A stretch of 64,000 nucleotides of DNA, taken from assembly GCF_015832195.1 (NCBI RefSeq), contig NC_052032.1:2114618-2178617 (forward strand), in the 5' to 3' direction. A program made the position numbers and the translations under genes. This document shows positions 63,931 to 64,000 of this stretch, in pieces. This stretch comes from Motacilla alba alba (taxonomy: Eukaryota; Chordata; Aves; Passeriformes; Motacillidae). The notes under the pieces were generated by a model. It ran no database searches and was not told the DNA's origin. It saw only the letters and a list, made by a program, of their open reading frames with translations. The number at the start of each line of letters is the position of its first letter. The stretch's first letter is position 1.

Positions 63931-64000
63931 TTGTTAGAAATTTGTGGTTTTTTGGTTTTTTTTTCCCCCCCAGGGTTTAATCAGTTGTATTCCCCATCCA

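Larger units (their letters stand above)
36280..64000 (+). other. CACNA1B: CACNA1B intron 3 (incomplete)
   Basis: Begins GTAGGT and continues beyond the window, so it is at least 27.7 kb. I looked for exon 4 (segment IS3 end and IS4, with [20 protein letters not shown]) and did not see it on the + strand. Contents are CR1 fragments at 41.4, 52.1, 58.0, 61.0 and 63.5 kb, a solo LTR at 49.9-50.3 kb and an antisense LTR near 62.5-63.2 kb. Short A/T runs and an AAAT microsatellite (about 57,541) also occur. The stretches 36.3-41.4, 41.7-49.9, 50.3-52.1, 52.7-58.0 and 58.4-61.0 kb hold nothing I can name. Confidence 0.75.

Overview
The window is vertebrate nuclear DNA and almost certainly avian, probably from a songbird. 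It carries the tail of EHMT1 followed by the start of CACNA1B, head to tail on the + strand. That is the gene order of human 9q34.3 and, as I recall, of avian chromosome 17. The interspersed repeats are mainly CR1 LINE 3' ends plus short endogenous retroviral LTRs, which is the usual bird pattern; there are no Alu, B1 or L1 elements. Only four coding segments are supported. Nearly all other long open frames fall in tandem repeats, CpG islands or CR1 copies.

Layout. 1-104 is the end of the last EHMT1 intron, 105-288 is the last EHMT1 coding segment (the post-SET zinc-binding tail), and 289 to about 2,005 is its 3' UTR with three AATAAA signals. About 2.0-24.3 kb is intergenic. It holds 19-bp and 29-bp minisatellites, an LTR-like stretch near 7.3-7.6 kb, several simple repeats, CR1 fragments, an orphan CpG island at about 15.8-17.5 kb and a TAATTA-rich block that looks like a conserved non-coding element. 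A second CpG island at about 24.27-25.34 kb is the promoter and leader of CACNA1B and contains upstream ORFs.

CACNA1B (Cav2.2, the N-type calcium channel pore subunit) begins with ATG at 25,336. Exon 1 (25,336-25,595), exon 2 (28,735-28,840) and exon 3 (36,140-36,279) join in frame and encode the cytoplasmic N-terminus, segments IS1 and IS2, and the start of IS3. Intron 3 runs past the end of the window, and I did not find exon 4.

The best single observation is that CACNA1B intron 1 is a minor-spliceosome (U12-type) AT-AC intron. It has a perfect ATATCCTTT donor, a TTCTTTAAC branch site and a CAC acceptor. About a third of this intron is a 22-bp tandem array of roughly 47 copies whose core resembles half of a REST/RE1 site. 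Other structures worth attention are a 44-bp x 7 array in intron 2 with strictly alternating copies, and a solo LTR in intron 3 with inverted termini and a near-perfect 6-bp target duplication.
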